Part shown: one piece after another, positions 44,307-56,156 of the stretch | How positions within the stretch are numbered: position 1 is the stretch's first letter | Layout: each line of letters starts with the position of its first letter | Origin: Aurifilum marmelostoma | Lineage: Eukaryota; Ascomycota; Sordariomycetes; Diaporthales; Cryphonectriaceae | DNA length: 64,000 nucleotides | Direction of reading: 5' to 3' | Assembly: GCA_027559495.1 (NCBI GenBank) | Contig: JAMXSV010000018.1 | Coordinates: 620,001-684,000, forward strand | Position numbers and translations under genes: made by a program | Notes under the pieces: generated by a model | Told to the model about the DNA's origin: nothing | Databases searched by the model: none | Seen by the model: only the letters and a program-made list of their open reading frames with translations

Positions 44307-45602
44307 ATGCGAGCGGTCAAGGCTCTCCTCGGCCTCTCCCTGGCTGTGAGTGCCGTCCTGGCGCAGTACCACCACCACCGCAGCTGGCGTCCTGTCCACC
44401 ATGTCCAAGGCAACAGCGGTAGCAACAACTTGTTTGCTCGATCCATCAACACTGGAGGCCAGACAGTGACAATTACGGACAATTCACGCACGGAGACGAC
44501 AATCATCCCTGAGATCATCGTCTTCACCGACAGCAGTGGCAACCCTGTCAGCACTGCAACGGCTGCAGTTGCTCTTGTGCCCCCGATTGAAACCTCTTTG
44601 GCTGAGGATGTGCTGCAGGCTGACGACATCGCTCCCTCCACAGGCGGCACGGTTGCTGCTGTCCAGTCTACTGAGGTCGAGACTTTGGAGGCACGAGACT
44701 TGGATGGCAGCACCCTCTCGGATGATGTTGTGTCTCCTCTAAGCCCACGCAAGGAAGCCCACCGTGCCGGAGGTGGTCAAACTGTCAACCGTGCCACGGA
44801 AAGTGGCCTCTTTGGTGTGGCCTACGCGCCCTACAACGCTGATGGCAGCTGCAAATCTGCAAATCAGATCATGTCCGACTTTGGTGTGCTGGGCAAGACG
44901 TACGGTATGGTTCGTGTCTATGGAGTGGACTGCAACCAGATTCCAAGCGTGTACGCAGCCGCCAAGGCAAACAGCCTCCGTGTCATGTACGGCATCTTCA
45001 GCCTCGACAACCTAGGCGATCAGATCGCCACGCTTACCAATGGCATCAACAGCGACTGGTCCAATGTAGACACTGTGAGTGTCGGCAACGAGCTTGTCAA
45101 CAACGGGCAGGCTTCTCCACAGCAGATCCTGGATGCGCTCTCAAGTGCTCGACAGATGCTCAAGACCGCAGGCTGGGCTGGCCCAGTGGTGACGGTGGAC
45201 ACGTTCGTCGCCGCGCTGGCACACCCGGAATTGTGTTCGGCAAGTGACTACTGTGCGGTCAACATCCACCCGTTCTTCGACCCAAACACACCTGCAAGCT
45301 CCGCGGGCACCTTTGTTTTGAACATGGTGCAGGCCCTGCGGACCAAGCTCGGCAATCCTTCTGCACGAGTGCGGGTGACCGAGTCGGGCTGGCCGTGGCA
45401 GGGCTCTTCCAATTCTCAAGCGATCCCCGGCGTCGACAATCAGGCGGCTGCTGTCGACAGCATCCGAAAGGCATTCGCCAGTAACCCGGAGGACATGGTG
45501 CTGTTCTCTGCGTTCAACGACCGGTGGAAAACGGCGGCGGAGCCGACCTTCTTTGCAGAGCAGTTCTGGGGGATAGGGACCGCTGATGCTCCTTCTGCCT
45601 GA
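44307..45602 (+). CDS. Secreted GH17 endo-beta-1,3-glucanase-like cell wall protein (SCW4/SCW10 type)
   Basis: This probable wall-remodelling glucanase or transglycosylase acts outside the cell. It is a single exon of 431 aa. The signal peptide MRAVKALLGLSLAVSAVLA has a likely cleavage site before QYHHH. A Ser/Thr-rich, low-complexity region spans about residues 40-160 and ends with basic SPRKEAHR, a possible maturation site. The GH17 barrel runs from about residue 168 (LFGVAYAPYNADGSC). The likely acid/base is Glu262 (VGNELVN) and the nucleophile Glu359 (VTESGWP). The ending FAEQFWGIG resembles yeast Scw4/Scw10. No GPI signal is visible. Its neighbour FKS1 makes the polymer this enzyme family modifies, but shared regulation is not shown. 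Confidence 0.93.
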   Translation: MRAVKALLGLSLAVSAVLAQYHHHRSWRPVHHVQGNSGSNNLFARSINTGGQTVTITDNSRTETTIIPEIIVFTDSSGNPVSTATAAVALVPPIETSLAEDVLQADDIAPSTGGTVAAVQSTEVETLEARDLDGSTLSDDVVSPLSPRKEAHRAGGGQTVNRATESGLFGVAYAPYNADGSCKSANQIMSDFGVLGKTYGMVRVYGVDCNQIPSVYAAAKANSLRVMYGIFSLDNLGDQIATLTNGINSDWSNVDTVSVGNELVNNGQASPQQILDALSSARQMLKTAGWAGPVVTVDTFVAALAHPELCSASDYCAVNIHPFFDPNTPASSAGTFVLNMVQALRTKLGNPSARVRVTESGWPWQGSSNSQAIPGVDNQAAAVDSIRKAFASNPEDMVLFSAFNDRWKTAAEPTFFAEQFWGIGTADAPSA

Positions 45603-47173
45603 AGAGATCGTCTTTAACGGCTGGCAAAAAGTGTCTAGCTGTCCGTGTGTCTGCCCGTCACTGGTTGAGTGGGTATGCAAGGTGGAAGGCAACATACTTA
45701 ACCCTGTCATGCTGGCACCTTGAACTTGGTGGAGAGGTGAAGTAGGCTCTCTAACTCTTGAGGTGGTGTCGAGCATTTGATTGCCTCCATGAGAACATTT
45801 TGACCGCCGCCGGGGTTGGGTCTGGAAGTATCACGAGTCGGAGTGTGTGGAATTGGACGACCATCCCGTGTACCTGTATACCTTTATGTAGGTGTGTCAG
45901 ATGCATCATAGCTGGTTGATAGTTACTCTAGACGATGGGAGTGAAGGGAAAACATCATGAACAAGGTCAATCTATCTACGCAGGCCGTCTTAGCACCTCG
46001 TCTTTGTCAAAAGCCCACTCTCCTACCTGGCCATGTTTTTTCCCAAAAAGGTTTTTTTTTCTACACCCCATTTTCGTATACTGTCCTTTCTAGCCTCGAT
46101 GCTCGGCTTGAGACGGGGACTTCAACTACCAAGCTGTGTAGTCGAGGAGAGCAGGTACCCAATATGATGGACCGGACTTGTCTCAATCTCTATCATTGCG
46201 GTGGCCATCCTTGTCCCTCGCCATATGCTGGTCTGCGATCAGCAGGGACCAAAGCACAAATTTTGACCGTCTGTGATCTTCTGAGATGTGCAATCATTCA
46301 ATCTCCAGTGTCACCAGCACACAACCCCATCTAGGAACCATCCTCCTCTCCTTTAGTCTGGACAGACCATGTAGCAAGGAAACAAACGACAAGAAGACAG
46401 CTACACGACAAGAGGGCATGAACCGCATGTAGGAGACCAAGGCGTGGAACTTGAACTGATTCATGACAAGGGATGCTCTTCAGGTTACTCTGGCTCTTCA
46501 AGATGGAAATCGCTCCCTGAGATGCCCTGGGCGACTTTTAGAATCTGGGTCATTATGGTAGGTTGTCACATGAGTGAGATTATATCATTGGCTGCCTTTC
46601 GGATGACATGTGCATGCGACTTGGTCACAAGATTATTATAGCAGAAACGTTTGAGCCAGGCAAGTGGTTCATCAGGACTTCATGAAAACATTTGACTGCA
46701 GGGAGTTGTGGTGAGATGATTATCGAAAATCGATTCGCTTGCTGGCTCATGCCATTATGCCTTTTGGCACATGTGAAGATATCAAGAGCCATAACCCAAA
46801 CCCCATTGCTGAATGCTTTATAGTACAAAGCATTATCCAAAAGAACGCTCGATCTCCAAATAAGACATCTTCTTTTGGAATCCCAAAACCGCAATATACA
46901 AAGGATGGTATCTCTAAACCCGTGGCCATCAAAAAAGGAGAAAAGTAAATCAAGCCGCAGTCCATTCATCGCATTCCCCGTACCCCACGCATAGCTGGAT
47001 GTTCCAGAATATATGACAGAAAGAAATATAAACGCCTCGAACAAAGAATGCATCAAGTATCGTCCATCCGTCCGCCTTTTGAACAGTCCTTGAATTATCA
47101 CACACAAAAAAAAAAAAAAAAAAAAAGAAGAAAACCAACCCTTTCCACACGTGTATAGTCCTCAATGCGTCCT
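45603..47173. other. Convergent region GH17 / frq, possible antisense-transcript origin
   Basis: This is 1571 bp between convergent stop codons with no supportable protein gene. A21 lies at 47106-47126 on +, that is T21 just 48 nt after the frq stop. In Neurospora an antisense RNA (qrf) starts downstream of frq. If this species has one, it would begin here. That is inference from the family, and I see no diagnostic promoter. Confidence 0.4.
47106..47126. repeat. A21 homopolymer next to frq 3' end
   Basis: Twenty-one consecutive A on +, preceded by CACAC. It is the longest homopolymer in the window and lies in the presumed frq 3' UTR. Confidence 0.95.
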
Positions 47174-50100
47174 TCAGCCTGACTCCTCACGACCAGAGGA
47201 ATAGCCACTGGCTTCGCCGGCCGTCGCGCCCGAGCTATCGGGGTGTCTGTCCACGACACCCTTGGTGAAGTTGCCGTCGGGACGCGGGACCCCTGACAGC
47301 CTCTGGACGGGGCCGAATGTCACTCTGGGGTTTGACTTGATAGCGCCCGTACCAAAGCGGTCTTCCTCGCTCGAGACCTGATCGCCAATCGCGGCATAGC
47401 CGTTGTCTGACTGGTGCGGGTTAGCCCGTTGTGAGATGGCATCTTCCGAGTCGTTCATGATGACATCCGAGTCATCGTCATCGTCCACGTAATCATCCTC
47501 GAACCCAGAGTCGTCTGATTCCGTCGTCTCGGTGAACGGAGGGTAGAAGATCGCGGGTGGAGGCAGAGGGAGGGGTTTCAGTGCCTTGTACCTCTGTTGC
47601 AGCACCTGCACCTGAATGAGGGGTGTGTGCTCTTTCATGTGGGCGGGCGTGCGAGGCGAACTGGTCGACAGCCCAGCGATTTGATTCGCAATCGAGTCTG
47701 TCGTCTCATCTGACCGGATACGAACAACACCTGGTCGACCCCGATACTCGGCGATGATGGGATGCTGTGTGACGACAAGCACTGCAAAGTGGTCCTCTGG
47801 CGTGATCCCACCCAGACCACATGGCTCCAAGCAGGCCTGGAGAGGCTTGAGTTGGGTCTTCTCAGGGTTCTCGCACCAACAGAAACCACAGTCCTCGGGA
47901 CTCGAAGCGCCTCCGTCATCAGTCACATACTCGGATTCGGCTTCGAGACTCGACTCTGGACTTGACTGCCCCGGCCCGTCCACAAGAGGACGGTAGGGGA
48001 GCGATGAGCCAGAGTCCGTACGAGCTAGTCTTGGGGCCTCGGCCTCTGTCTGCAGAGACTCCTGCTCATGGCCCGAGGACGTCATGTACGTAGTGGGCGA
48101 CATGTCGCTCGGGTCGCCCGAGAGGTCCAGGCAGAAGGGGGCACCGGTGTAGTAGATGATGGCGCCATCGCGGCGGCGCTTCTTCCGTGGAGACGAGCCG
48201 GAACCACTGACAAAGCCAGTGGAGCGAGAGTTCATATTGCTGTTCTCCACGGGTGCGAAAGAAGCTTGAGAGCCAGTGTCGTCCAGAGACGTCTCGACCG
48301 ACGATGACTGGTTGTGCACGAACATAGGCTTGTAGTGAAAGCTCTCAGACGACGCAGATGCGTGGCCCCCAGTCTTCGCCTGGCTCTTGCTGGAAGGCAC
48401 TGACATTCCGGCACTTGTCTTCTGCCTCTTTCGCTGTCCGTCCTCGTTGGAGCCTTCTGTGGCCTCGGTGTCCGGACTCCTCAGGGAGCTACCCCCGCCG
48501 CTGTCGCTGCTGAACCTGGTGCCTTCTGTCCCACCACGCCAGCGGATCTTGCGACCATCTCTGGAGAGCTGAAACTTGGCGGACCTCTCGGCAACGGCTG
48601 AGCGGATGTAGTCTGGCGTCACGTTGAGGATATGGAGCTGAGCGAGATTGCACAGTAGGTTGAGGTGGATCCAGCCGTCCGCATCCATCGACACATCTTG
48701 CTGCCTGAACTTGGTCTCGTCCAGGAATTGTGGTGCCATGACACCCAGATGGCGGATGTACTGCATATTCTCGGAGGGGATTTGCATCCTGTCTGGGTCA
48801 AGATCGAGAGGTCTCGTCGCTCTCTGCTCGGCAAGGTCCACGTTCTGCGGCGAGCTGTCCTGACCGCTGTGTTCGTTACTGCCGCTGCCACTACCAGTCC
48901 TGTTCTCACCCGTCTCTCCATCGCCGTTGGAATTGGATGCCGACAGCATCTCGCGCGAGGTGTTGTTGTTGCTCTTCTTGCTGGGATCATGTGGTTGTAT
49001 ACGTGCTTCTCTTGATAGCTCTTCCTGAGCTCCCGGAGCCGCTCCTGATAAGAGGGGGGGGCACGGACACTACCCCCTCGAGGCTGACCTGAGGGTCCAG
49101 TGCTGGATTGGCCGGAGCTTGCTGGTTTCGGCGGCCTTTCTTGTTCTTGCCGCCAGCCTTGCCCGTGAACAGCTGTTCGAGTCTGCGCACCACCAGCTTC
49201 TTCTTCTCCTTATCCGTCAACGTGATATGGCGAGGAAGCAGGCCTTCTGGGATTTCTCGAAGATAGGTCTCTACCTTTTGTTCAGCGGACGATCCTCCGC
49301 GGCCCAGAGAAGGCCGGCCGAACGAGCTCGACGAGGCGTTGGGGCCCACCGAGCTGGGACCAGTCGACATGGAGGCATATGCAGAGTCGACTGGTCGCGA
49401 GTGGGACGAGGACGATGAGGCATGCTTGGAGTTGGAGCTCGAGCCCTGGAGCCTTCCCATATGCTTGGACGACTTCTTGCGCTGCTGCGACGAGGTCGTA
49501 GATCCTTCCAGGCTGGAGGCGAAGTCGCGTAGCGTTGCCTCCAGCTCCATCTTCTTCTTCTTGGGCAGGCCATGGTACTTGATCTCGAACAGCTTGTCCT
49601 TGCGCAGAGCGTCTGGGCCAAACTGCCTGTACCTCTTGAGCTCTTCCTTGAGACGTTTGTTCTCGATTGTCAGGTCGTCAATAACGCTTCGAAAATCATC
49701 CGCGCTGCTACTGTGGGCAGGCATCGGCGGTCTGTTCAGCGACGATTGCTGGTAGCCCGGGGTAGGAAATTGGTATGCAGCGCCTCGAGCGGGAATCACG
49801 TCTTCGTTGGAGGAATCGGATTGCTTTTGGAAAAAAGGTGGGTCGACTAGACGAGGTTGTCAGCTGCGGCCCTCCCACGTGCAACATAACCGCTGGTATC
49901 GAAAGGGGTTTGCCATACCATCCATAGAAGCATGATCGAAAGCCGCTGGAGGATTGCGGTTGGAACGATCAAACCAGTTCTTTGGGTCGCTCTGCCCGGT
50001 CTCGTGGCTCTCGCCAGACGAGTTTCTCCTCCTAGGGACGCCAGAACCGGCGTTGCTGGAAGGCTCAGGCCGCATGGAAGCATCCCGGGCGAGACGGTGG

Positions 50101-50195
50101 TGTCGTAGGGTTACAGATTTGTCGGGCGTGGCTCTTCGTGGCATAGGATGGCCACGCTCGCTAGTGAGGGGCAGCTGCGTACGCTTATCGACCAT
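47174..50195 (-). CDS. frq: Circadian clock protein FREQUENCY (apparent frameshift near 49055)
   Basis: FRQ is the negative element of the fungal clock. With FRH and CK1 it inhibits the White Collar Complex. Exon 1 is 50195..49919. A 72-bp intron leads to exon 2 from 49846, joined as ASMD|VDPPFFQKQSDSSNED, a known FRQ segment. The N-terminus has RGHPMPRRATPDKSVTL and SSGESHETGQSDPKNWFD. A coiled coil follows at about residues 144-170 (IDDLTIENKRLKEELKRYRQF). Next come LFEIKYHGLPKKKKMELEATLRDFASSLEGS, then DLDPDRMQIPSENMQYIRHLG and DADGWIHLNLLCNLAQLH (CK1-interaction region), then an acidic PEST-rich tail. Met91 could be the start of a short FRQ isoform. The two halves are in different frames: a C8 tract at 49061-49054 puts a stop at 48989-48987. 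Removing one C, or splicing 49088..49025, restores about 982 or 961 aa (N. crassa 989). Confidence 0.93.
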
Positions 50196-51299
50196 GGTGA
50201 TTGGGATACAGTCCGTGGCTCTTCAGAGTTCGATGGAGCATCATGTGAGGGGCATGCCCGCAAGGTAGGACGACCCGGAGACCTGGCTACGGCAGGCTAG
50301 AACCGAAGAGTCTTCAGAACCGCGCAGAGGAGGTTCTCAAGCGAGGGCACACAGCGGTCGTTGTTGGCTGAAGAGAGCGAGCGCTAGGTTTGGTGGCTTC
50401 GACGGATTTCGCTGGGTTGATCACGTAGAAGATTGGATCGAGAAGAGCACTGGCAATTCATGTAAGTTCTCAATGCTCAGAGCAGAACGATGTGGAGCCG
50501 TTGCAGAGGCAAAGGAAGAGAGACACAGGAAAGAGTCCTCTTCCAGCTCGAGCTGCACACCCTAGAGGCTAGAGAGGCTAGAGAGCCCAGCTAGGAAGAA
50601 GTATGAGAGCACTAGATGGTGGGCACGATTCTTTGACAAGACTGTTGAGAAGTGTAGTGGGAGGCCAACTTGATGTTTCCAAACCACATCAAGTATGGTG
50701 TTTAAGTGATGGTGGAGCGCATCAGAGGGGTGAAGGAATACGTGGAGGGAGAAGAAGAGGGGCGCCCTCGTGGTGGGCATGCACGACGAGAGCTGAGAGG
50801 TTGTCGAGGACCCCCGAGTGTCTAAAGTCCGCTTGGATTTGCAGATGAACTGACGGGTGTGTGTCGAGAACTCTTCTCGAGGTGAGAAGTATATGAGAGC
50901 TCGAACCTTGGGCAGACTTGATTGGAAGACAATCCCAAGGTTTGATGGCGGTCGCAGGCAATAGTCCCAACGCAAGGTGGGGGAAAAAGAGAAAGAAAAA
51001 GACAAAAAAACCGTACCTTGAGTTGAATTGTGGTTCCGAGACAAGAGCTGCAGATACACAAGTATAGTGTTGAGTTAATGGGGGATTGAAGCTGTCGCGT
51101 GCCTGGCGGTTCCTGGTCTATACTGGAACCAAGAAAAAACAAGGTGGTGGTGATGGGGATCGGTGGGGTTGGCTTGTGTGTGTGTGTGGGAAGTAAGAGG
51201 GCAAGAAAATGAGGATGTCACCGTGGGTATCGGACGAGGGTGAGGCGGAGATGCAGGAAGTTTTGTCGCAAGCTGAGGACAAGAAAGGATAATATTTTC

Positions 51300-51315
51300 G
51301 GGGGGGGGGGGGGGG
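51300..51315. repeat. G16 mononucleotide tract
   Basis: Sixteen consecutive G on +, C16 in the frq sense orientation, about 1.1 kb upstream of the frq start. A second tract, G14, lies at 52196-52209. Confidence 0.95.
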
Positions 51316-53350
51316 CTGTGACGCAAATCGCAGCTTCAAAAATCACGATGCAACGGAGGGCATCGAGATTGTCGACGACGGGGGTGAGCAAGACGGCGGC
51401 GGTGCCGAGAAGGGCCGCGCGGGTTGAGGGCTGGATGAGGAATAAGGAATCCGATCCATGGGTTCAGTTTCCGTCTGTCTAGCAACAGATATGTACTACG
51501 GTACCACCGAACCCACGGTGGCCAAAATTTGCCATCAAGTGTGCTGTGCTGGTGTAAGATCCAGGCCTCGGGGGCACGAGTTGGGGATGGCGATGCTCAT
51601 GATTGCTTCGATCTCCAAGTCAGGGCAGGGAAGAAACCAATCGAGAGCCCATCGGCTCCAGTGGCTAAGCCCCAGTATTTTCCTCGTTCGGCGAGTTACA
51701 TGGCTCATGTATCGAATAGGGGTCCACGTCCTGGACAGGCCTGCCTTGGCTCGTTGGCTCGTACCATAGGCCTGGATGTTTCCCCAGGGTGTCGCTATAA
51801 AGCCTGCCTCCTCCCAGCTTCGCACCATCTGCAACCCACCCAACATCGTGACCGCCACACCATGCCGCTGGATCTGGTAGTCTCACGGTCTCTTCTTTGG
51901 CTGTTCTGCTCTCCCGATCCGTCCTCATCTCCTCGTCAACTCTCGTTTGAGGCCATAGCGACAGAGTCGAAGATGCCCTCTCATGCCTTGACCAACTGCT
52001 CCCACTGTCGTGTGGGGCGGGGCGTGTCATTATCATCTCGTGCACGTCCAGACATCACCTTATTGCCGAGTCTGATTGGTTGATACTTCTCTAGTTGGCC
52101 AATCACAACGCCTCTGACGACACCCTGAGGGATCCACCTTCCTCTGGTTTCGTCCTTCTTCCCACTTTCACGGCCTTTGAGAGAAAAAAACGGAAGGGGG
52201 GGGGGGGGGCGCTTTCCTTTCCTTGAGATCTCACTTTCGCGCTGTCATCGACGTTTTTCCCCCCCAACCTGTCCGCGCCAACCCACTCTGGCCCTTGAAC
52301 AGGCTCAGACAGCCTGCTGCGCGTCCACTGTCAAACAGAAAAATAAGAAAAAAAAGCCACTGGGACAGGCTTTAACATTTGGTTCAGAGGCTTCTGCCTC
52401 CCGACCCCACGTCCCCCCCGTCTTGCTTTCCGCGTCTACGGTTGATGGACTTTCTACTGATGGCTCTTTTAGGGTTCTCGGATGGTTTGTTAGAGATGAG
52501 GTCCCCGTGGCTTGATCCTGTCGCGGGTTTTCCATAACAAATACACAGACCTCAATAATCAGGTGGAGGCAAGAGTGCGAATTGGTACATGCGACTCTGT
52601 CGGAAGCGAGCTCAAGGGATCCAGGATGTGCCCTAAAATCACCCGCACTTGGTGATTGCAATCCCTCCAGGACTGGATAAGGAGGAGTTCCCCGCTCACT
52701 TACAGCCGGTTCCCGGGTCCTACGACTCCCAAGTGGCCTGATTTACTAGGCCTTATGACAGGGGCAAAGTTATCAAAGACCTGTCTGAGAGGGTGGTCAG
52801 GGTGGTGTAGCGGCTGGCATGCCATGGTGGCCGTCGCGACTCCATGTTGAACAGCAGACCTGTCACACAACAAATACACACCGACACTCCAGGATTTGAC
52901 GACGTGCATGGAACCTCTTGGAAACTTCCTGCCGACCTAGCTGATCCTGTCAGCCATCTTGCCCGGATACAGGATTTTTCCTGACGACACAGCTTGAATA
53001 AGACCCCATTAACAGTGGGCTGGTGGGCTGCACCTGTTGGCCAAGTGTGTGTGCCAAGGAACCCCAGGACCCCTATGACGGAGTGATAGGCGGTCGCCAG
53101 GGCGATCACCCCTTTGAGAACTGGTGATGGTGAGACCTCTGAACTCTGAGCGTCGTGTTCGGATCTGCAGTGTCACATACCTCAGTTCTGTGTGGTGATG
53201 GGGACCTCGTCATTGCTGACATCTCGAGGAGCAGCAAAACACACCCGAGAGCGGCTGATGTGACACCAGTAATTCCGGCCCAAGCTAGAATCAGAAGTGA
53301 GGAGATGGTGGGAAAACGGCCGCCGGGCCAGTACACGCCATTGTGTGGAG

Positions 53351-53367
53351 GGATCGAGATCGATCCC
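53351..53367. promoter_or_regulatory. Candidate White-Collar (clock-box-like) element
   Basis: The sequence GGATCGAGATCGATCCC contains three GATC words in 15 bp, two of them in GATCGA form. Imperfect GATC/CGAT repeats are what the Neurospora White Collar GATA-factor complex binds at frq. It is 3.16 kb upstream of the frq ATG, which is compatible with a distal clock box given a leader of about 1.5-2 kb. Binding is inferred. Confidence 0.5.
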
Positions 53368-53935
53368 CTATGAACAGTGAACGCCTCATTCAACGAACCA
53401 GGACTGCCAGGGCAATGCTGCAGGGCCTCAAACCGACCCCTGACAACCGTTCGCCCGTTCGCCGACATCCCACTGACAAGTTGCACCAATCCTTGCGAGT
53501 GTATTAAAGTTTTCGGCTATGAATCTGAATGCTTCTGGCATCGAGGTGTCCTCCCAATGATTCGGGCAACATCCCTCTTATCCCTCTTTGAATAACGATT
53601 GACTCCGAGAGCGAGTTGGTCACGATGCGATGAAACACCCAGCACGCTCGGTTACAAAGTTCAATAGACAACACTCAATCATCATGATTATCATAATGAC
53701 AATACAGGAAAAGACCGAAGGAATAGACACAAGAATTTGAGAGACAGAAATTTCCGTTGGTACACTTAGTTTGGTTCACCCCGGGGGGTGGTTCAATGCT
53801 ACCCGCTACAGCTACAAAGTACGGAGTCAATTGCGCTACGGCTGACAGGCCACCGAGACGCCCCCCTACTGTACTAGTCTTCTCCCGGCAGACTCTCCTC
53901 AATCTCCCCAGAGACCCTGAAGATCGTAAATGCAT

Positions 53936-53946
53936 CGATCGAGATC
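53936..53946. promoter_or_regulatory. Second candidate White-Collar element
   Basis: CGATCGAGATC at 53936-53946 shares the 10-bp word GATCGAGATC with the site at 53352. It is 585 bp further from frq. Two copies of this word upstream of the clock gene are suggestive but not proof. Confidence 0.4.
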
Positions 53947-55299
53947 CTCCACTGCAGAGGCCCCTGAGAACCCCCAAAGGGTTCAGCAATGGACGTCATC
54001 CTACGCAAAGGGTCCTTCAGACTTGTCGTAACCGTCGTGTCGATCTGCCCTGTGAAAAAAACGGGTTATGATGGAATCCTGACCCGGGCCAGCAAGATGA
54101 GGTTTGCCGTCGAGGGCTGAAGATGATGATGCAGTGGATGATGAGGTGTCGTCAATGCGGTTCTGGTCCGTTGGTCTCCCCTAATGCAAGAGGCCCCATC
54201 CAACCCATGGTCATCCGAAAGAAAGGCACATGCCAGAAAACACTGCCCCAGAAAAAAAACAGCAGCCAAACAAAGAGAGGACAGAGCACAAGCAGGGCTC
54301 GAGGGCCTGGGCCGGTCTAGACCTGGCCTTTCAGAAGCTGCCCAGGCGCCCACAGCTGAACAAGCATAAAGAAGCATTCGCCCACGGGCCTTAGCATCAC
54401 ACGTGCCACACAGTACTTTAAATGATTGTAGTATGCATTAGTCCTCCTGTAATGTACCGTCAAGCTGTGTGTGGTAAACAGAGCCGCAGGGTCGAGGCGC
54501 AGAGTTCGCCCCCTCGACCCAGTCTACCAAGAGCTAACGACGAGATCGACATTCTCCGATTGGAAAGACAGAGGAATGAACGGGACAGCGACAGTCCCGC
54601 CCGCCTCCGCCCTCCCCACCGCCGCCGGGGGCTCTTGACTTGCCGCCTGCATTTTTGGGGGGTTTGGCGGCAGCGTGCCCGGTCGATTTCCTCCGGTATC
54701 TAAGGAAATGGGATCTACAATTTGTGTTTTCCGCATCCTGTGATGATGGGGAAATTCTAGACTTTTCGATGGTGAGTTTCTCGTTTGTTTTCCTCCGTGC
54801 CGGGGAATGCATGTGAAGGCGCTTTTGGCGTGGCACATGTATGGATTCAGAGTAATTATGTATCGATATGCAGTGATCAGAAGTAATCCATGGTAGTTAA
54901 GAGGCCTCTGCACGCTATCTTTACTGTGTGGTAAATAGTACTATCGTATAATGGTACCACAAGACACGGTCAAGGCGTCAGGCGTTGAAGTGGGCGGCCC
55001 AGGTAAGATAAGCAAGGCAGCGATGTGCTTGCTGCCTTTGTCGCTCCCCCTGTTTCTCTTTGTGATTTCTCTTTTCCTTTCCATCTGGCCAGATGCGCAG
55101 AGAGGAGCACAGCTCGCACAAGGCTGAGGCAGATCCCGAGACCTGATTACTCAAGACGTGCGTGCGGCTGTATATTTCTTTGTGTGTCGGCATCGAGATC
55201 GCCCTCGTCTGAGGTGAGCTCTGATCTGCTCTTCCATTCTCGGAACAGCCCGTTTCTTGCCACAGTCATCCTCTCGCTTTTCCAGCTCCGGGTTTTGTG

Positions 55300-55333
<34 letters not shown>

Positions 55334-56156
55334 GGGTGGAGGGGGTATTGTTCCCCGACGATCTGGTGTTTGGCTCCGCATCGAATCCCGCGCCGTACCG
55401 TACCCTGTTACGAGGTACCGCGCATCGAGATGTCGGCCTGGTTCGGGGTGAGACGAGATGAGGAAGGTGAGCTTTTACCCCCTCTTTTTTTTTTCTTTGG
55501 TTGCAGAAGCTCTAGGCTTGAAGATCAGTACTTTTGATGGTTGAGAAGTCCAGCAATTCGGATGAGACTGCCAGTCTGTCTGTTTTTTTCTTCTTGTTGC
55601 TGTTATTGGGGCGGATGAATTTGAAGGTGCTTGTTGAGGGTCAGCAACATGTTCGATTCTGTCAAGCCCCTTTCCCTCGAGAAAAACAAAAAGAAGCAAC
55701 TTGCTAAAAATTGCCTTGGACGCAGGGCTACGGGCAAAAGAGAATGAAGAGACGGAAGGGAAGAACACGACAGATTCATCCTCCTCGAGTCCAAGATTTG
55801 GAAATGAATGAATTCAGTTGGTTGGTTGAAAAAGATCAATCGAATAGCACAACAAGGCAATGAATGTCTCCTCCCTCTGCCTCACCCCGTGCATTAATCC
55901 CATCCCAAAACACCCGTGCGCCTGTATATCGTACTCCTTTGCAGCCGAAAGACAATGAGAAAAAGATCAAACAGGAAGCAAAAGCAAGCATCAAGCGCAG
56001 CCACCCACAGCTCATCCATCGTCCCTCCTCCACCCCTCAAGACCCGCAGCTGCTTGAGCCTATATGGCCTCAATCAGGTCCTCATGGGCCAGAGCGGTTG
56101 CCATATAGCAAGAATCGCTGACCTGCGACTCAAAGAAGGGCTGCACGCTTGTTTCT

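Larger units (their letters stand above)
50196..56156. promoter_or_regulatory. 6-kb non-coding frq upstream/leader region
   Basis: This 5961-bp stretch lies between the frq start and the next gene. It has no credible protein-coding frame. The part nearest frq (about 50.2-52 kb) probably holds a long leader with short upstream reading frames, as in Neurospora. It contains G16 (51300-51315), G14 (52196-52209), a (GA)n tract near 55300-55327 and two GATC-rich sites described separately. Confidence 0.45.

Noticed and set aside
50562..51059. 165-codon minus-strand frame upstream of frq
   Set aside because: It is Phe/Ser/His-rich and random-looking. At most, short upstream ORFs of the frq leader are expected here.
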